Assembly: GCA_001600695.1 (NCBI GenBank)
Contig: BCKQ01000003.1
Span: forward strand, 1,463,934-1,527,933
Origin: Ascoidea asiatica
Lineage: Eukaryota > Ascomycota > Saccharomycetes > Ascoideales > Ascoideaceae
DNA length: 64,000 nt
Direction of reading: 5' to 3'
Part shown: positions 1 to 9,700 of the stretch, one piece after another
How the letters are laid out: each line of letters starts with the position of its first letter
Numbering within the stretch: the stretch's first letter is position 1
Position numbers and translations under genes: made by a program
The notes under the pieces: generated by a model
Databases searched by the model: none
The model's input: the letters and a program-made list of their open reading frames with translations, nothing else
Told to the model about the DNA's origin: nothing

Positions 1-2
1 TA

Positions 3-608
3 TACAAATTTTTCAATGAAAATTTATTTGGTAAATCTTTAATTATTTCAATTTCTCCAGTTTTCAAAAAATTATTATTTGGTGAATATTCAAGAGATAC
101 TTTAATTTATGGTACTTCTGGTATTTATAATAGTTTTGGTAAATTATATTTGAATTCTGGTATTATTACTCTATTTCAACCACCAGTTTCTTTATCAAAT
201 TTTACTTCAAATCCTTTACAATATATTTCTTTCATAATTTTCTCACTTTTAACTTCTTCTTTTTTTTCATTAACTTGGTTTAAAATTTCAGGTTCTTCTC
301 CAAGAGATCTTGCTTCTTCTTTTTCAAAACAAGGTATCTCAATCTTAGGTAAAAGAGAAGTTAATATTGTTAAATATTTAGAAAAAATTATTCCAATTGC
401 AAGTTTTTCAGGTGGTTTAATTTTATCTTTAATCTCAATCACTGGTGAAATTCTTGGTTCAAAAGGATTAGTAACAGGTTTAATAGTAGCTCTTTGTTCA
501 ACTTTTGTATTTTTAGAAGAATTTATGGGTGAACAAGCTGCTAGTGGTGGAATGTCAAGTTTAATGAGTGGTGCTACTGGTGGTATGCCAACTATTCCAG
601 GTTTATAG
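3..608 (+). CDS. SSH1: Sec61-family translocon subunit Ssh1-like, 3' part
   Basis: This is the C-terminal part of a Sec61/SecY-family ER protein-conducting channel. The frame is open from base 3 to the TAG-ended stop at 606-608, so the 5' end lies outside the window. About 200 residues remain. They include hydrophobic segments and the cytosolic stretch around GKREVNIVKYLEK before the last helices, matching the basic loop of Sec61 alpha proteins. The Gly/Ser-rich tail, ending near GGMPTIPGL, is closer to what I recall of the yeast paralog Ssh1 (the Ssh1-Sbh2-Sss1 complex) than to Sec61, whose tail differs. Family membership is firm; the choice of Ssh1 over Sec61 is inference. The next gene points toward it from the opposite strand. 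Confidence 0.8.
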   Translation, partial: YKFFNENLFGKSLIISISPVFKKLLFGEYSRDTLIYGTSGIYNSFGKLYLNSGIITLFQPPVSLSNFTSNPLQYISFIIFSLLTSSFFSLTWFKISGSSPRDLASSFSKQGISILGKREVNIVKYLEKIIPIASFSGGLILSLISITGEILGSKGLVTGLIVALCSTFVFLEEFMGEQAASGGMSSLMSGATGGMPTIPGL

Positions 609-1116
609 AGAAATAATCAAATAATCAATTATTCAAGAAATTGTTAAAATTCAAAAAAATACAATCAATCTTTAGGACCTTTCATCAAATAAAAAAAAAA
701 AAAATAATAAAAATAAAAATAAATAAAAAAGAGAAAATCATAATGTATAAAAATATAGTAATTGTCATTATTCCATTCTTGCAATTTCTTTTGATAATTT
801 CTCTTTTTTCTATATTAATCTTACGTATTCTGTGTTAATCTTCATTCTTTCTTGCATTGTTGTTTAATAATTATCTACTTTTTTTTAACCCAACGTTATG
901 TTTTTTATTTGCTTTTAATGTTTTCTACCAGATATATTCGATTAAGTTAAAGTTTTTTCAAAAATTGGTTTAATTTACAATATCTATATTTTTATTCTAA
1001 ACAAATTATAATTTATATACGCATTTGTGATCTCAATAATACACTTTTTTACACTTCTCTCAATTTCTTTGGAAAATTGATATTTTTCATATTTCCTTTT
1101 TTTTTCGTATTCTATT
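609..1116. other. convergent intergenic space
   Basis: This AT-rich spacer lies between the 3' ends of SSH1 and the taspase-like gene. It has A and T runs that could serve as 3'-end signals for both genes. I see no convincing gene or RNA in it. Confidence 0.6.
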
Positions 1117-2439
1117 TTATAAATTATATTCACCTCTGGAAAATGAGTAACCTATTTTTGTTTCATCATTAAGTTTAGAAAAAACAAATTGGGTTTTATT
1201 ATTATTAAATTTAAACCCAAAAATAAAAGATTCTGTACAATGACAATATATTATTTTATTCCATAAAATTTTTGCACTTGAGAATGTTTTTTGATCTTTA
1301 CTATCCATTGAGATATAATCAATTTTTCTTAAATATGCTACTATACCCAAATATAAAATATTTTCATTACTATCTTCATTACTATTTTGATTTTTATTGG
1401 CATAATTTTTAGAATTTAAATTAATTCTTTTTGATTGTTTAGTTATAGAATTTTGTAATAGTAAAGATATATCAAGATCTAAATCCGAGTTATAATCTTG
1501 TGAGTTATTATTTAGCCAATTAAATAATAAATATTCTAAAATATAATAAGAAGAAAATCTTGCTAAATCCAATTGAATTATATCTTCGCCATTTCCTGAG
1601 CACATTATTGAAATTTCAAATATTGGAATTTTATTAAGATTATGATCTTTGATTACATCATATAAAGGTAAATCAATTGTAGATAAGTTATAAATTGAAG
1701 AACCAAATACTGAAGCAGAACCGATTCTTTGATTAGATTTGAAAAAATTTCCACCGGAAGAAACTCCATGAACTAAATTATTTGAAGAATCATTTAATAT
1801 TATACCAATTGTATCATTCGAAGTAATGACATTATTCTGTAAATCATTTTTGAACTTTGAGTAAAATTTAAAACAATTTGAACTTATTAAATCGATATTA
1901 TTACAAAATCCATCATTTAAAAGATTATTATTGGAATTCAAATTTTTGTAATAATCTTTATGATTATCTGATAAAATAATTGGTTTTGTTATAGATAATT
2001 GATTTTGGTTTTTATCAATCTCTTTCAATCTAAGAAAATTTAGACTTCTAGTTATTGGATACTTAAAATTTTGAATATCATTTAAACTTAAAACTGAAAA
2101 TTTATTTTCACTGAAATTTTTCAAAAGAATTGTTGATTCATTGATAACTTTACCGGAATAAGAAATAGAAGATCCATAAGAAACGTTAGTTAACTCAGAC
2201 AATTCAATTAACTTGGATACTTCTGAAAGAACCACAATTGAATTATCAATGGAGTTTGAACGAGAAATATCTGCTAGAGATAATTGAATAATCCCCTTTG
2301 AGCAAGCTTTATTCAAAAGCGATTTGTAGGCAGAAGAATTACTAGAACTATGGCTGCCTGCCCCTAGATGGATAAGTACCAAATTGTTCAGACTGTGTTC
2401 CATTCTCCATATTCCATACCAAGCTCTTTCTTCTTTCAT
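1117..2439 (-). CDS. taspase 1-like threonine aspartase (N-terminal nucleophile hydrolase)
   Basis: The product (440 aa from the ATG at 2439; 428 aa from the in-frame ATG at 2403) resembles threonine aspartase 1, a member of the asparaginase-2/isoaspartyl-peptidase Ntn-hydrolase family. Seen in the sequence: the N-terminal signature LVLIHLGAGSHS, and the cleavage and nucleophile region NDTIGIIL, which predicts autocleavage between Asp209 and Thr210 so that Thr210 becomes the new N-terminus. After it come the VSSGG motif and GNGEDIIQLDLAR. Length is close to human taspase 1. The alpha-subunit middle (about 100-200) is divergent and Asn-rich. In animals taspase cleaves MLL and TFIIA; the yeast substrate is unknown to me. 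It shares an upstream region of about 0.4 kb with BRO1. The family call is good; activity is inferred from the intact Thr. Confidence 0.75.
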   Translation of the reverse strand: MKEERAWYGIWRMEHSLNNLVLIHLGAGSHSSSNSSAYKSLLNKACSKGIIQLSLADISRSNSIDNSIVVLSEVSKLIELSELTNVSYGSSISYSGKVINESTILLKNFSENKFSVLSLNDIQNFKYPITRSLNFLRLKEIDKNQNQLSITKPIILSDNHKDYYKNLNSNNNLLNDGFCNNIDLISSNCFKFYSKFKNDLQNNVITSNDTIGIILNDSSNNLVHGVSSGGNFFKSNQRIGSASVFGSSIYNLSTIDLPLYDVIKDHNLNKIPIFEISIMCSGNGEDIIQLDLARFSSYYILEYLLFNWLNNNSQDYNSDLDLDISLLLQNSITKQSKRINLNSKNYANKNQNSNEDSNENILYLGIVAYLRKIDYISMDSKDQKTFSSAKILWNKIIYCHCTESFIFGFKFNNNKTQFVFSKLNDETKIGYSFSRGEYNL

Positions 2440-2855
2440 AAAATCTTTTTTTGTTCTTCTGAAACTCTGAAGGTCTAAATAATTGTTTTTGATTCTTCTG
2501 CGTCTTTCTCAGCTTTTTGATGGTGTTTTAGGTTCTCTCTTTCCAGTTCCGTGTCCTCAGCAAGCACTACCTCATCCGGAAATGGTATTCAAAACTATCA
2601 GTGTTTTCCGTGCTCCGGATGGACAGACCCCTATCACAGGCTATTTCCTTAGTGGGTTAATTACTTTCCTTTACTTAGGCGAAATAAAGAAGCGAAGAGA
2701 AAAGAATAATAAATATTTATTGATTTTTGTCTATTGATCCTTTTCTTTTTATTGACTGTCTATTTAACTTTTCATATCTTTCTCATCTATTAAGATAAAC
2801 AATCAATTCTGTTTTATTTATAATTTCTGATCAACTGCTCTTGTTTTCTGTTGTT
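2440..2855. promoter_or_regulatory. divergent promoter region, taspase-like gene / BRO1
   Basis: This bidirectional upstream region is noticeably richer in G+C around 2500-2680 than the flanking genes. An 84-codon open frame across it starts only at TTG and resembles nothing I recognise, so I treat it as non-coding. Confidence 0.5.
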
Positions 2856-5612
2856 ATGGCAAGACCTTCAATGCTTACTGTTCCTTTAAAGGAATCTGAA
2901 CCTCTAGATTGGTCATCTCCTTTAAAAAAATACATTAAATCTGTTTATAGTTCATATAATGATTTTAGTGATCAATTACATTTAATAAATAGATATAGAG
3001 TAGATGCAGTATGTTCAAATGAACCTAATGAAACTACTTTAAATTGTTATTTGAAATATTATACTCAATTAGAATTCATGGATTTAAGATTTCCTGTTTC
3101 TAGTTTTAATTTATCTTTAAATTGGCATGATTCTTTTGATAAATCAAAAAAAATCACTCAGCATTCAATGGCTTTTGAGAAAGCTTCAATTTTATTCAAT
3201 ATTGCTTCAATTTATTCTAATATTGCAAATAATTATTATTCTGATTATGCAAATGACAATAACAATGATAATAGTGATAGTGAAGATGAATATTCTAGTA
3301 ATCAATTGAATACTTCAAATTTAAAATCAGCTCTTGTTAATTTTCAAAATGCTGCAACTATTTTTCAGTTTATATCTAAAAATTTCCTTCATGCTCCAAG
3401 TAATGATTTAAGTCAATCAACAGTTAAATTTTTAATGAAATTAATGTTATCTCAAGCTCAAGAAACTTTTTTAATTAATACTTTGAGTAATGAAAAAACA
3501 AACACAAAATTCTCATTATTAGCAAAATTAGCTTCTTCAACTTCAAATTTTTATAAAACTTCTTATGATCTTTTAATTTCATTATCAAATGAAAATACTT
3601 GGTATACTTCTTATAAAAATTGGGAATTTATATTGAATATGAAATTCAATTACTATAATTCCTTATCTAATTTTTATCAATCAAGTTTTTATGAATCAAA
3701 AACTAAAATTGGACTTTCAATAGCTCATTTAAAATTATCAATTGAATTCCTAAATATTTCTTTAAAATCAGTTTTATGGCCTTCTTCAAATTCTATTAAA
3801 TATAATGAAGAGTTTAAAGATTTTAAAGATATTTTCATTAAACCAAAAATTAAAATATATAATGAAAAATTATTAAATTTACAAAAAGATAATGAGTTTG
3901 TTTATAATGATAGAATTCCTTCAAAAGAATCATTATCTGATATTAAACCAATGGATGCAATTTCTGTTGGTAAAGTTGAAACAATTATAAATAATTTTTC
4001 AGAATCTTCTTCAAATTTTAATAATAATTCAATAGATTTATTTGAAAAAATAATTCCATTAAAAATTCATGAATTTAATAGTTTATATTCTGAGGAAAAA
4101 GCTAAAAAATTAAGATTAATTGATGAAGAAATTTCAATATCTACTGAAGAAGTTAACTCTTTATTAGAATATTTAAAATTACCAAAATCTTTAAGTGATT
4201 TAAAATCTTCAATAATCAAATCAAATAAAAAAAATTTTAACTTCAATTTTAATAATAATACTCATAATAAGACTCAAGATAATGATGAATTTTTTCAATC
4301 TAAAATTATTCCATTATCTATAGAAATTTCTACTAATTATCCTTTGAATCAAATATCTTTTGAAAACTTGAAAAAAAATCGTTCAAAAATTTTAAATTCT
4401 ATTAAAAAGTGTGAATATTTGTTACAAAATGAAGAAAATGAATATAATTCAAATAGATTAAAGTTTAATGAATGGGAAAATTATCAACAAAGTTCTTCAC
4501 TTATAAACTCTCAATTTAAAAATGAGCTTATTAAAATTAAAAAATCTTTACTAGATTCGAATCAATCAGATTCTGAATTATTTAAAATTTTTTATCAAAT
4601 TGAGTCAACTTATAAAATTTTTGAAAAAGGTCCAATTAGAAATTCTGAACTTGAAAATTGGTATAGTTCTTTGAAAAATAATAATAATAATAATGATTTA
4701 AATCTTATTGATCAAACTACATCTTCTATGTCTTTATTAGATATTGATGATTCTGGTAAAGAAAAATCATTTCAACTTATAAAGCTATTGGAAGATAATT
4801 TATTGCTTCTTAATAACTTAAAAAAAGAGAAAAATTCAATATATGAAGATTTAAGAAAGCATATTCATGAAGATGATATTTCTAATATATTAATTTTGAA
4901 TAAAAATCTCTCTGAAGATGTGCTAAAAAAAACTATATTTGTACAAGAATTAGAAAAATTTAATCTGTATGAAGTCAGAATTGCTAAAATTTTTCAAAAA
5001 CAAAATGAAACTTTGCCTTTAATCAAAGAATATTGGAAACAACTAAATCAAAATCCTTATATAAAAGAAATTTTAGAAAAATCAATACTTTCTCAAACAA
5101 AAAACATTGAAGCAGAAAATTCTTTCAAAGATTTCGAAAGAAAATTTCAAACCTTTCAAAGTAATTTTAGAAAAGGTAATCAATTTTATATAGATTTGGG
5201 ATCATTTCTGGAAACTTTAGAAAGAAATATAGAGACATTTATCAAATCTAGACATGAAGAAGGTGTACGATTGCTTTCTACATTAAGCAGTAAAAGACAA
5301 CCAGATTATTTGACTCAAAAATTTCAAGGAATGAGCTTTGGAGGCCCCTCTCAACCAACAACTAATATCTCTCCAATGTTGCCAAATAAGCCTTCAAATA
5401 TGACCACAAATTATTCTAACCCACCATCAATACCTCCAAAAAATAGATCAAGGCCTGGTTATTATATGCCTCCCGCTGGGTTTTCTTCTCTTCCAAATTC
5501 TGACGAAAGATCAAATTCTCCAAATGTTCAAACATCAAGTGTTGATGGTGTTGGAATATACAGTCAGCCTCCAAAGTATGATCCTTCGATGTATGATCGG
5601 TTTGGCAGTTAG
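2856..5612 (+). CDS. BRO1: ESCRT-associated protein Bro1
   Basis: The product (918 aa) is the yeast ALIX-type protein that joins ESCRT-III (Snf7) at endosomes and recruits the deubiquitinase Doa4 during multivesicular-body sorting. The N-terminal Bro1 domain covers about residues 8-390, with landmarks such as LNCYLKYYTQLEF, TQHSMAFEKASILFNIASIYS and the DAI segment near 370. A helical V-like region follows (about 390-760), then a Pro-rich tail with PPSIPPKNRSRPGYYMPP and a closing YSQPPKYDPSMYDRFGS. It is somewhat longer than S. cerevisiae Bro1 (844 aa), and the Pro-rich tail favours Bro1 over the shorter paralog Rim20. I chose the ATG at 2856, where MARPSMLTVPLKE leads directly into the domain; the in-frame TTG at 2841 is unlikely. 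Confidence 0.9.
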   Translation: MARPSMLTVPLKESEPLDWSSPLKKYIKSVYSSYNDFSDQLHLINRYRVDAVCSNEPNETTLNCYLKYYTQLEFMDLRFPVSSFNLSLNWHDSFDKSKKITQHSMAFEKASILFNIASIYSNIANNYYSDYANDNNNDNSDSEDEYSSNQLNTSNLKSALVNFQNAATIFQFISKNFLHAPSNDLSQSTVKFLMKLMLSQAQETFLINTLSNEKTNTKFSLLAKLASSTSNFYKTSYDLLISLSNENTWYTSYKNWEFILNMKFNYYNSLSNFYQSSFYESKTKIGLSIAHLKLSIEFLNISLKSVLWPSSNSIKYNEEFKDFKDIFIKPKIKIYNEKLLNLQKDNEFVYNDRIPSKESLSDIKPMDAISVGKVETIINNFSESSSNFNNNSIDLFEKIIPLKIHEFNSLYSEEKAKKLRLIDEEISISTEEVNSLLEYLKLPKSLSDLKSSIIKSNKKNFNFNFNNNTHNKTQDNDEFFQSKIIPLSIEISTNYPLNQISFENLKKNRSKILNSIKKCEYLLQNEENEYNSNRLKFNEWENYQQSSSLINSQFKNELIKIKKSLLDSNQSDSELFKIFYQIESTYKIFEKGPIRNSELENWYSSLKNNNNNNDLNLIDQTTSSMSLLDIDDSGKEKSFQLIKLLEDNLLLLNNLKKEKNSIYEDLRKHIHEDDISNILILNKNLSEDVLKKTIFVQELEKFNLYEVRIAKIFQKQNETLPLIKEYWKQLNQNPYIKEILEKSILSQTKNIEAENSFKDFERKFQTFQSNFRKGNQFYIDLGSFLETLERNIETFIKSRHEEGVRLLSTLSSKRQPDYLTQKFQGMSFGGPSQPTTNISPMLPNKPSNMTTNYSNPPSIPPKNRSRPGYYMPPAGFSSLPNSDERSNSPNVQTSSVDGVGIYSQPPKYDPSMYDRFGS

Positions 5613-6207
5613 TTTTTGATTAAAACTTCGTTTAATCTGAAATGGAGAAAATTAATTTGCATTTAATAAATTGGGGATGTTTTATATTGCCAGTTAGTTA
5701 TAGTTGTACTGAGCAAGCTTTTAACCATAAAAACTGCATGATATTTTATGATCTATGGAATTTTTTTTTTTTTTTATATATGTCAGAGAATGATCTTGAA
5801 TAAAAGTTTTTTTTTTCGGAAAACAAGATTTCAATAATGGTTTTCTTTAGAAAATGAAAAGCTTTACTTTTTTTGATCTATTGTAGTTTCGTTTCGTTTC
5901 TTCTTTTCTTCCAAATCCCCCAAAATTAATTCTCAAAAAACACCTTTTTTAGCTGAACTTGAAAAGAGACACGGATATTTCTTTTGACGGACTGCTTTCC
6001 GTGCTTTGAATAAACCCTTCGATGGCGGTAAAAGCGCGGAGTTTTTGTCTGGAAGTGTTGTGGTAAAAGGCTAAACGCCATAAACAGAAATTTACTCACA
6101 AAAAAAAATTTAATTTCAATAATTTAATCTTGTATTAATATTTGATAGGATATAAAAAAAAGCCAACATATTTTCAATTCTACCCATTAGAGAAACAATC
6201 ACTTTTT
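5613..6207. other. intergenic region upstream of PTH4
   Basis: The BRO1 3' end is followed by long T tracts (about 5761-5815). A G+C-richer segment at about 5950-6060 is the likely PTH4 promoter; it contains ACACGGA and GGCGGTAAAAGCGCGG. No further gene is evident. Confidence 0.5.
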
Positions 6208-6768
6208 ATGTTCCCAATGAACAGGGCTGCCGTTTCTTTTTTTCCATGCAGATTTTTTTCATTGCTGAGTGTTGTTTTTCAAGAAACTTCAAAGGTTCCT
6301 TTTAACCAAATTGAAAAATGTCAAAGTTGGTTGGATTCCTTTGAGAAAACTCAATCAATACCAAAATCATCAGTGAAAGTAAAATTTGATAGATCTTCAG
6401 GTGCGGGAGGTCAGAAAGTGAATAAAACAAGCTCAAAGGCTACATTGATGCTAATGAATCCAGGAAATTTTATTCCTAAACCAATTTTAGAACAAATGAA
6501 AATTAAAGGATATAGATTTCTTAACACAGATAATAGTATGATTATAATTCAAAGTGACTTAACAAGATCACGAACAGATAATTTAGCAAATTGCTATGAG
6601 AAATTTATACAGGAGTTGAGGAAAATTATAGTTTTTGAAAAAGAATTATCTGAAGAAGAAAAATTGAAGTGGGAAAAAATTCATAAGAAATCAAATGAGT
6701 TTAGATTATTAGAAAAAAAAAAATTGAAATCTAAGAAGCAGTCAAGAAGGAAAGTTGATTTTGATTAG
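6208..6768 (+). CDS. PTH4: mitochondrial GGQ peptidyl-tRNA hydrolase / ICT1-like release factor
   Basis: This is a codon-independent class I release-factor-like protein (186 aa) of the ICT1/YaeJ family, called Pth4 in S. cerevisiae. Such proteins hydrolyse peptidyl-tRNA on stalled mitochondrial ribosomes. The catalytic loop SSGAGGQKVNKTSSKATL is intact, with GGQ at residues 67-69. The basic tail (KKKLKSKKQSRRK) fits the family's rRNA-binding extension. It lacks the stop-codon-recognition domain of true RF1. The first about 25 residues (MFPMNRAAVSFFPCRFF) look like a mitochondrial presequence. I used the first in-frame ATG (6208); an ATG at 6217 is also possible and an upstream TTG unlikely. 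The gene borders the 6-kb gene desert. Confidence 0.88.
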   Translation: MFPMNRAAVSFFPCRFFSLLSVVFQETSKVPFNQIEKCQSWLDSFEKTQSIPKSSVKVKFDRSSGAGGQKVNKTSSKATLMLMNPGNFIPKPILEQMKIKGYRFLNTDNSMIIIQSDLTRSRTDNLANCYEKFIQELRKIIVFEKELSEEEKLKWEKIHKKSNEFRLLEKKKLKSKKQSRRKVDFD

Positions 6769-9700
6769 ATTTACTAAAATTTATCTTATAGATATATGGA
6801 ATAATTTTTGACTTCTCTTGCTCTTCAAAAATTTTTCTATTTACTACTGGTTCAAAACTTATCTACTATCATCAGTCTTTTTATTTTAGAAGATTAATTG
6901 ATGGCTTAGAAAATTGTTTCCATAGGTTACATCATTTTAGTTCATTTTCTCAAATACTTTGAATATTGGGTTTTGATAGCTTTTCTTTCCCAAGATATAT
7001 TCAAGAATTCCTATATATGTATATGTTATAAAATATTTCGTGGATAAGAGCAGCCTCAATTCGAACAAGGAGAACTTCAAATCTTAAAAAATGATTAATA
7101 TGACAGTCTATACTACTTTACAGACTCGGAATTTTTGAATAACAAATTTTTTTGTATTGAAGGATATATAAAAATATCTTATTTGGTTAGGTAAAATTTA
7201 ACGATTAAACAGAAAATAAGTGGAAATATCATTCACCGATTAAAAGCCAAAGAATGAAACTGTTTCAAAGTTACTATTCTTAAATATTTAGAAATTTTTT
7301 GTAATAAAATCCAAAAGGTAAGTTAATTTTAGTATTCAAATCTTTATTCAGTGATTATATTCTGGAATTATTAATGACCTGGGTTGGCAAATAAGAAAAA
7401 CGCAAACTTTATAATTTTTTAGTTTTTAGTAATTGGCCTCAAAAAAACTTAAATGTTTAAGTATTCTAATTATGTTTTAGCTTTTCGGATCTTGGTTCAA
7501 TTCTTTTTTAGTTTATGATATAATTACTGTGATCGTAAAGTATTTAAAAATATGAAAAAGCTAGAAAAGATTGAAATCTTGTAATGAATTTCCCCACTAT
7601 TGAAATTAACGACCTCTTGAAAATTATAGTTAATCTTATATTTATAAGTAAATGCTGCATTTTTTTTTTGATTTAAAATTTATTTGAAATATGGTGAATT
7701 CTACAGGTAATGGATTGGCTCACATTTTTTAATTAGAACTAAATTTTCATGCAAATTCCGAGTTAATCCACTATCTTGGAAAAATACCTGATATCACCTA
7801 GTGAGTCTATTACAATAAAGATGATTTACGACCTCATTGAATAAGGGATGTTTTTTTTTACCTGAAGTGTATATTCCAATCATATAAGATACGATGAAAT
7901 ATTATTCATTTATTTTTCGAAATGCATGCGCTGTTAAAAGACCTTTTTGAAGTGATAAATAAATTTTCTTTCAAAATGATTATTTGAGATTCTTGATATT
8001 ACTTTCTGTCTTTCAAAAATTGAAATTAAGTCTAGCAGTTACATAGTCTCATTCAATCTTAAAGGTTGGAAAAGGATGAGCATTTTCAATTATTTTGTGA
8101 ATGAAGATACTATATGGTCTACTGTATAGTATCATATTTTCATGTAAGAATTTTTGAATTTGGGAATTGACTTTTTTAATTAAAAGTGATGTCCAATAAT
8201 ATTTGACTTGGAAGATTGTGCACTTTGAACAAAAAGTTATCTGTCTAAATATATTTGAGGCATGAGAGTCTAAGACAAGAACTACATATTGTATTAAAAA
8301 TGCAAATTTTATTATTTAAATAAGAGGTAATTTTAAAAATGAATCAATAAATTAATGAATTTAAAGTGTATAAGTCCTTGAAATTGTTTTTATTCAACTT
8401 AGTTAAAAATATTGAAAATATTTTATCTGGAGTCAAAGTGTAGTTTTATGGCTTTAATGAAAGCTAAAACAAAACTTATCATTTAAACCAAAGCATTATT
8501 AGCCGATTTATTTCAACATATTTCTATATTAATGCTGATTGTAATTATCAAATTGATATTACCTTTTTTTCAAATTATTTTTATTATGAAAGAGTCTCTT
8601 ATAACTTTGTAATCTAATTACGAGTAAAAGGTAAAGGTATATAATAGAGTCATTTCAACTTTAAGATATCCCGTATTAAAAATGTGATTAAATCAAATTT
8701 GCTAGAAAAAGAAACTTTTTTTTTTTGAGTTTCTGAGTTACTCAAAATAGGCTTTAAAGTGCCTCTTTGCGCCTGTGTACAATTTATGTTTGGAATTTGT
8801 AAATTGAAAAGAATTGCCAGAGTTAACCTTTAATGATACGTTTGGATTAAATACAAAGCTTTTGATGAAATTTAAAATAGTTTATGAACTTAATATTGCA
8901 CGTATTCAGCTATGAAGATAATTATTATATTATGGTTTTTAATACAAAAGTTTTCAACAAGCTTATACGGTGTGTAACCCTTTTGGCGATTTAGCGTATC
9001 ACTGTGTTTTACAGTATTAATATTAACTATTGCAATTATCTTGGTTTAATCTTTGTTTTCTGAAATTAGCTGACAGACTGAGTCAAATTTTCCAAACTAA
9101 AGCGTAAAAAATTATGAAACTAGATTTAAGGCAGCTCAATCAAATTAAATATTATACCAATTAAATCAAAATTATTAAAAGAACAAGCATAATTTGAAAT
9201 ATTTACCAATAGTAAGTGTTTTCCCTAAAAACCTTCAATATGTTCCGCTAATTTCGATTAAAAGCAAAATGGACTTATTTAAGTACTTATGCTTATAAAT
9301 TCGAGTTTGATTTATTAATTATAGTTGAACTTGTTAAAGGAATATTACAAGTAAAAAACTAATTTTCAATTTTTAAAATTAGGTTAATTTGGTTGATAGT
9401 AGAAAAATTGGTTTATTCAGAATATCTTTGCTTTTTAAAACTTGAAGAAGTGACCTTTTTTTTTATATTATCATATGATATCAAATAATATTCCTATCAA
9501 TTCCTATTAGCCAAATTTTCATTAAATTTTTGGTCGGTACGAAGAATTACTTAATTGTATTATATTAGAAAATTTATCAGGTATTTGGCAGAAACTCAGC
9601 AGTATTCATAAAAATACCAGGTTATTTGCCACAATGACTCTATATTAATAACATGGTGGAAATTATTTATATTCACTACAGTTGTCTTCCAATTAATTTA

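Noticed and set aside
2483-2737. 84-codon open frame in the taspase/BRO1 divergent region
   Set aside because: Starts at TTG, overlaps the promoter of both genes, and has no recognisable domain; the higher G+C there explains the open frame.
7041-7080. Possible tRNA B box (minus-strand GTTCGAATTG)
   Set aside because: No A box at the right spacing and no acceptor stem. The same holds for GGTTCAATTCT near 7493. I found no convincing tRNA gene in the window.
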